Positions 13,495 to 16,308 of a stretch of 16,308 nt of DNA are shown here, piece by piece. The notes beneath the pieces are model-generated. The model searched no databases. It worked only from the letters and a program-made list of their open reading frames with translations, and was not told the DNA's origin. The position numbers and the translations under genes were made by a program. How positions within the stretch are numbered: the stretch's first letter is position 1; each line of letters begins with the position of its first letter. The stretch comes from an uncultured Lachnospiraceae bacterium (GTDB taxonomy: Bacteria; Bacillota; Clostridia; Lachnospirales; Lachnospiraceae), in NCBI GenBank assembly GCA_949076555.1, contig CARUOB010000063.1, positions 1 through 16,308 on the forward strand, read 5' to 3'.

Positions 13495-14751
13495 ATGAAA
13501 AAAATTTCGCAGCGCATGTTATATCTGATTTTGACAGCCGCCGTTCTTCTGGGGTGCACATTCTCCGCTCCCTTACCGGCTTTGGCCGCCAATCCCGATC
13601 CCATGGAAGTGCATTTTATAGATGTGGGACAGGGTGACGCCACATTGGTCACCTGCGGCGGACACGCCATGCTGATCGATGCGGGGGACGATACCAAAGG
13701 TACGGCGATCCAGAACTATCTCAAAAAACAGAAGATCACCACGCTGGATTATCTGATATTGACCCACCCGGACGCCGACCACATCGGCGGTGCGCCCGTG
13801 ATTATCACAAAGTTTGATATCGGAAAAGTGTTTGTCTCGAACTTTGAGAAAGACAACAAAACTTATCAAAAACTGATCCAGTCGCTGGACGATAAACGAA
13901 TCAAAGCGTTGACTCCAAAGGTCAATTCCAAGTATACGCTTGGTACTGCCGGGATTACCATACTTGCTCCCAACGATTCCTACGATAATCCCAACGATGC
14001 CTCCATCGGGCTGCTTCTCAAAAACGGAACCCGTTCCTTCCTGTTTACGGGAGATGCAGGTGAGGATGCCGAGAACGACATTTTAGAGACAGACATTGAT
14101 ATCTCCGCGGATGTGTATAAGGTCGGCCATCACGGCAGCAAATATTCTACCTCCAAAGAATTTTTTGAAGCGGTCAATCCCTTTTATGCGGTGATCAGCT
14201 GCGGGGAAAGCAATTCCTACGGCCATCCCCACGCGGAAACGCTGAACACCCTCCGCACAAACGGCGTCAAAGTTTACCGGACAGATGAGTCCGGCACGAT
14301 CGTTGCGTCCACGGACGGCAAATCGATCTCCTTCAACGTACCCGCCTCCGAAAGCTGGAAGGCAGGCGAACCGACCGGAAACAGTTCCGCTTCTTCCGCA
14401 AAATCAACCGCCAAAGCGAAAGCCGCCGCCTCCGCACAGACACAGAAAACAACGCCTGCATCACAGAAGGAAACACCTGCCGATGCCGGACAGACCGCAG
14501 CGGCCTCCGAACCACAAGCGCCGTCCGCTGCGCAGCCGCAGGAAAATGCCGCGCCCGCCGTGGAGGAAAAACCACAGGACAGCGCGCCGCCCGCCACCAA
14601 CGGACTAACCTATGTATTGAATGTCAAGACGAAGAAATTCCACTATCCCACCTGTAACTCCCTGCCAACCACCAACAGGCAGGACAGTTCTGAGAGCCGG
14701 GACAGCATTGTCGCGCAAGGGTATGTGCCCTGCAAAAGATGTAATCCCTGA
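13495..14751 (+). CDS. Secreted ComEC-type metallo-beta-lactamase-fold protein
   Basis: A 418-residue exported hydrolase related to the C-terminal metallo-beta-lactamase domain of the DNA-uptake protein ComEC, but without ComEC's membrane channel. A signal peptide ends about ALAA (residue 32); LLGC at 18-21 is a poor lipobox, so free secretion is preferred. Motifs: FIDVGQGDA (41-49), THPDADHIGG with metal ligands His91, Asp93, Asp95 and His96, FTGDAGED (184-191), VGHHGSKYSTS (210-220) and SYGHPHAET (241-249). A linker rich in Ala, Pro, Gln and Lys follows (about 290-370). The C-terminal 45 residues carry FHYPTC and CKRC (His383, Cys387, Cys413, Cys416), like the metal-binding domain of Ada. 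Phosphodiester or nuclease activity is inferred from the family; the substrate is unknown. Confidence 0.93.
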   Translation: MKKISQRMLYLILTAAVLLGCTFSAPLPALAANPDPMEVHFIDVGQGDATLVTCGGHAMLIDAGDDTKGTAIQNYLKKQKITTLDYLILTHPDADHIGGAPVIITKFDIGKVFVSNFEKDNKTYQKLIQSLDDKRIKALTPKVNSKYTLGTAGITILAPNDSYDNPNDASIGLLLKNGTRSFLFTGDAGEDAENDILETDIDISADVYKVGHHGSKYSTSKEFFEAVNPFYAVISCGESNSYGHPHAETLNTLRTNGVKVYRTDESGTIVASTDGKSISFNVPASESWKAGEPTGNSSASSAKSTAKAKAAASAQTQKTTPASQKETPADAGQTAAASEPQAPSAAQPQENAAPAVEEKPQDSAPPATNGLTYVLNVKTKKFHYPTCNSLPTTNRQDSSESRDSIVAQGYVPCKRCNP

Positions 14752-14806
14752 GTATTCTCAGACATAGAAATCCGGCAGATAGTTTTCCTTCTTTTGCCGC
14801 TAAAAA

Positions 14807-14853
14807 GCTCTGCAAACTCCCATCCGGAATGTTTGCAGAGCGCTTTCTTTTTA
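14807..14853. terminator. Bidirectional intrinsic terminator
   Basis: GCTCTGCAAAC (14807-14817) pairs perfectly with GTTTGCAGAGC (14831-14841). A T-rich tail (CTTTCTTTTT) follows on the plus strand, and TTTTTA follows on the minus strand. It serves both the plus-strand metallo-beta-lactamase-fold gene and the convergent chemoreceptor gene. Confidence 0.9.
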
Positions 14854-14868
14854 TGTATGACTCTATTT

Positions 14869-16308
14869 TTATACCCGATAGCCGCTTAACTCACGGTTCA
14901 CGACCGAGATAGCCGAAAACGTATCCGCCGTCGTTGTCTCTATGCTCTTCATATCCCCGTCTATAGCCGCAATCAGCTCTGAAAGCTGGATGATTTCCGC
15001 ATTGTTTTCCTCGGAAGCCGCGCCAACGGATTCCATGGCCATCCCGATCTTTTGCAGCACCCCCGAATACTCTTCCATATTTTTTAGAAGCTGCTCCATC
15101 GCTGACCTGATTTCATTGGATTTATCCGCAAACCCGTGGGACAACTCTCAAATCTGCGGTAATCCCCGGAAATTTCATTCTCCAAAAACCGAAGCATCCT
15201 ATCCGCCAGCGCACCGAGCCCCTGAATGGCCTCCACCACATCTTTGCTCATCTTCTGGATTTCATTGGCCGCCTTGCTCGTGCTGCCTGCCAGCGTGCCG
15301 ATCTCTCCCGCCACGACAGCAAAACCTTTTCCCGCTTCACCGGCTCTTGCCGCCTCGATGGACGCATTTAACGCCAGCAGATTCGTCTGTCCAGAAATCC
15401 CCAGAATTGTCTCAGAAAGCTCCTTGATCCGAAGCACAGCCTCCGCTCTCCTCTTTTCCTCCCGGAGCATTCCCGACATCGCTTCGACATTTTTCCCGAT
15501 TCCCGCAAAGGAAGTCTGCGCCGTATCATTCAGTTCGGCGGAAGAGGCGTTTATCTCCTGCAGACTGATCGTATTTCCCGCCACCACCTCAACAATGTTC
15601 TGTATGTCTTTAGATACAAAATCCACCTGTTCGCCCACCGTCCCGACAGATGCCGCAATCTCCTCGGAAGCCGCCACCATGGAATGTATGGTGTCGTTGA
15701 TGCCTGCCACCTGTGCAGCCGAGCCGGACACATGGACGTTGATATTCCCCATTTTTGCTTCAATGCTGTCCGTGCCGCTCTTGATTTCCCTGACCGTATT
15801 GGCCGTCTTTTCCAGAAGACGGTTTAAGCTGTTTCCGATCACTTCCAGCTCATCCCCGGAGTTAATGTCTAACACCTTCGTCAGATCCCCGTCATCGGAC
15901 GCAACTTCCAAAATCTTGTCGTTTACCTTTATAAAATTGCGCCGCATTCTGACTGCAACTAGTAACGCCGCCACAATGGCAAAAAGCAGAGCCGCGCCCA
16001 CTGCAAACAAAATATTGCGTATCAGACTGTTTAAAGAAGTCTGTATGGAGGATGCCTCATAATCCACAGCCACGATGCCAAGCACCTTGCCGTCAAATAA
16101 GATCGGCGCGTACCCGCTGTAGAAAGTGCCCCACTCGTCGGTGAACGGGTCCTTCGTCACGGACGGACTGCCCTGCATCGCCTCAAACATGGCGTCCTGC
16201 GCCTCGTAGTCCTCCGCGTATTCCCCCGGATCATCCGGGTCTGTGTCCACCACGAACTGAAATAAATCCGCATTCTTTGGCATCAATGTGTAAACATAGG
16301 CAACCGAA
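14869..16308 (-). pseudogene. Methyl-accepting chemotaxis protein, frameshifted and cut by window edge
   Basis: Membrane chemoreceptor that would signal to CheA/CheW. The frame is open to the window edge, so the N-terminus and most of the sensor domain lie outside. Visible in order: the end of a Cache-like sensor domain (VAYVYTLMPKN, then FYSGYAPI and GIVAVDYEAS), a transmembrane helix near 15950-16020 (ILFAVGAALLFAIVAALLVAV), a HAMP domain, and the signalling hairpin tip (TNLLALNASIEAARAG). At 15145-15146 the reading frame changes: GAGAGTTG should be about nine bases (for instance GAG GAG TTG). Without repair, the protein ends with 20 foreign residues and lacks the last 91 residues of the signalling domain. 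It may be a real disrupted gene or a sequencing error, since both halves still read as normal protein. Confidence 0.85.

Overview
The window looks like a chromosomal carbohydrate-utilisation locus from a gut-type Clostridia bacterium, most likely Lachnospiraceae. That placement is an inference from four things: strong AGGAGG-type ribosome-binding sites, several lipoproteins with long Ala/Glu/Pro/Gln-rich linkers, an ABC sugar importer encoded without its own ATPase, and a chemoreceptor of clostridial type. No rRNA, tRNA, phage, transposase or CRISPR was seen. Nearly all genes lie on the minus strand; only the metallo-beta-lactamase-fold gene is on the plus strand.

Read in the direction of minus-strand transcription (right to left), the right edge holds a methyl-accepting chemotaxis protein that runs off the window and carries a one-base frameshift. 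A bidirectional terminator separates it from the convergent plus-strand gene for a secreted ComEC-type metallo-beta-lactamase-fold protein with a C-terminal Cys/His domain. Divergent from that gene is a LacI-family repressor whose promoter contains two copies of a GCGCAAYCGG operator. A promoter overlapping the repressor's stop codon drives a secreted protein made of four 38-residue Cys/His-rich repeats, followed by a clear terminator. Then come a lipoprotein GH53 endo-galactanase, an uncharacterised 612-residue protein with its own strong promoter and a third copy of the operator, an overlapping 72-residue zinc-ribbon protein, and a second GH53 enzyme without a signal peptide.

The left third is an importer operon: lipoprotein substrate-binding protein, two permeases that overlap by one base, and a lipoprotein GH13 alpha-amylase. 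Its leader has a good promoter and two adjacent perfect palindromes. The ATPase must come from elsewhere in the genome.

The proposed working model is that the surface GH53 and amylase cut galactan and alpha-glucan outside the cell, the importer takes up oligosaccharides, and the cytoplasmic GH53 and perhaps the 612-residue protein finish the work inside under control of the LacI repressor. The most novel material is the 612-residue protein with its coupled zinc-ribbon partner, the Cys/His-repeat protein, and several compound hairpin elements between genes.
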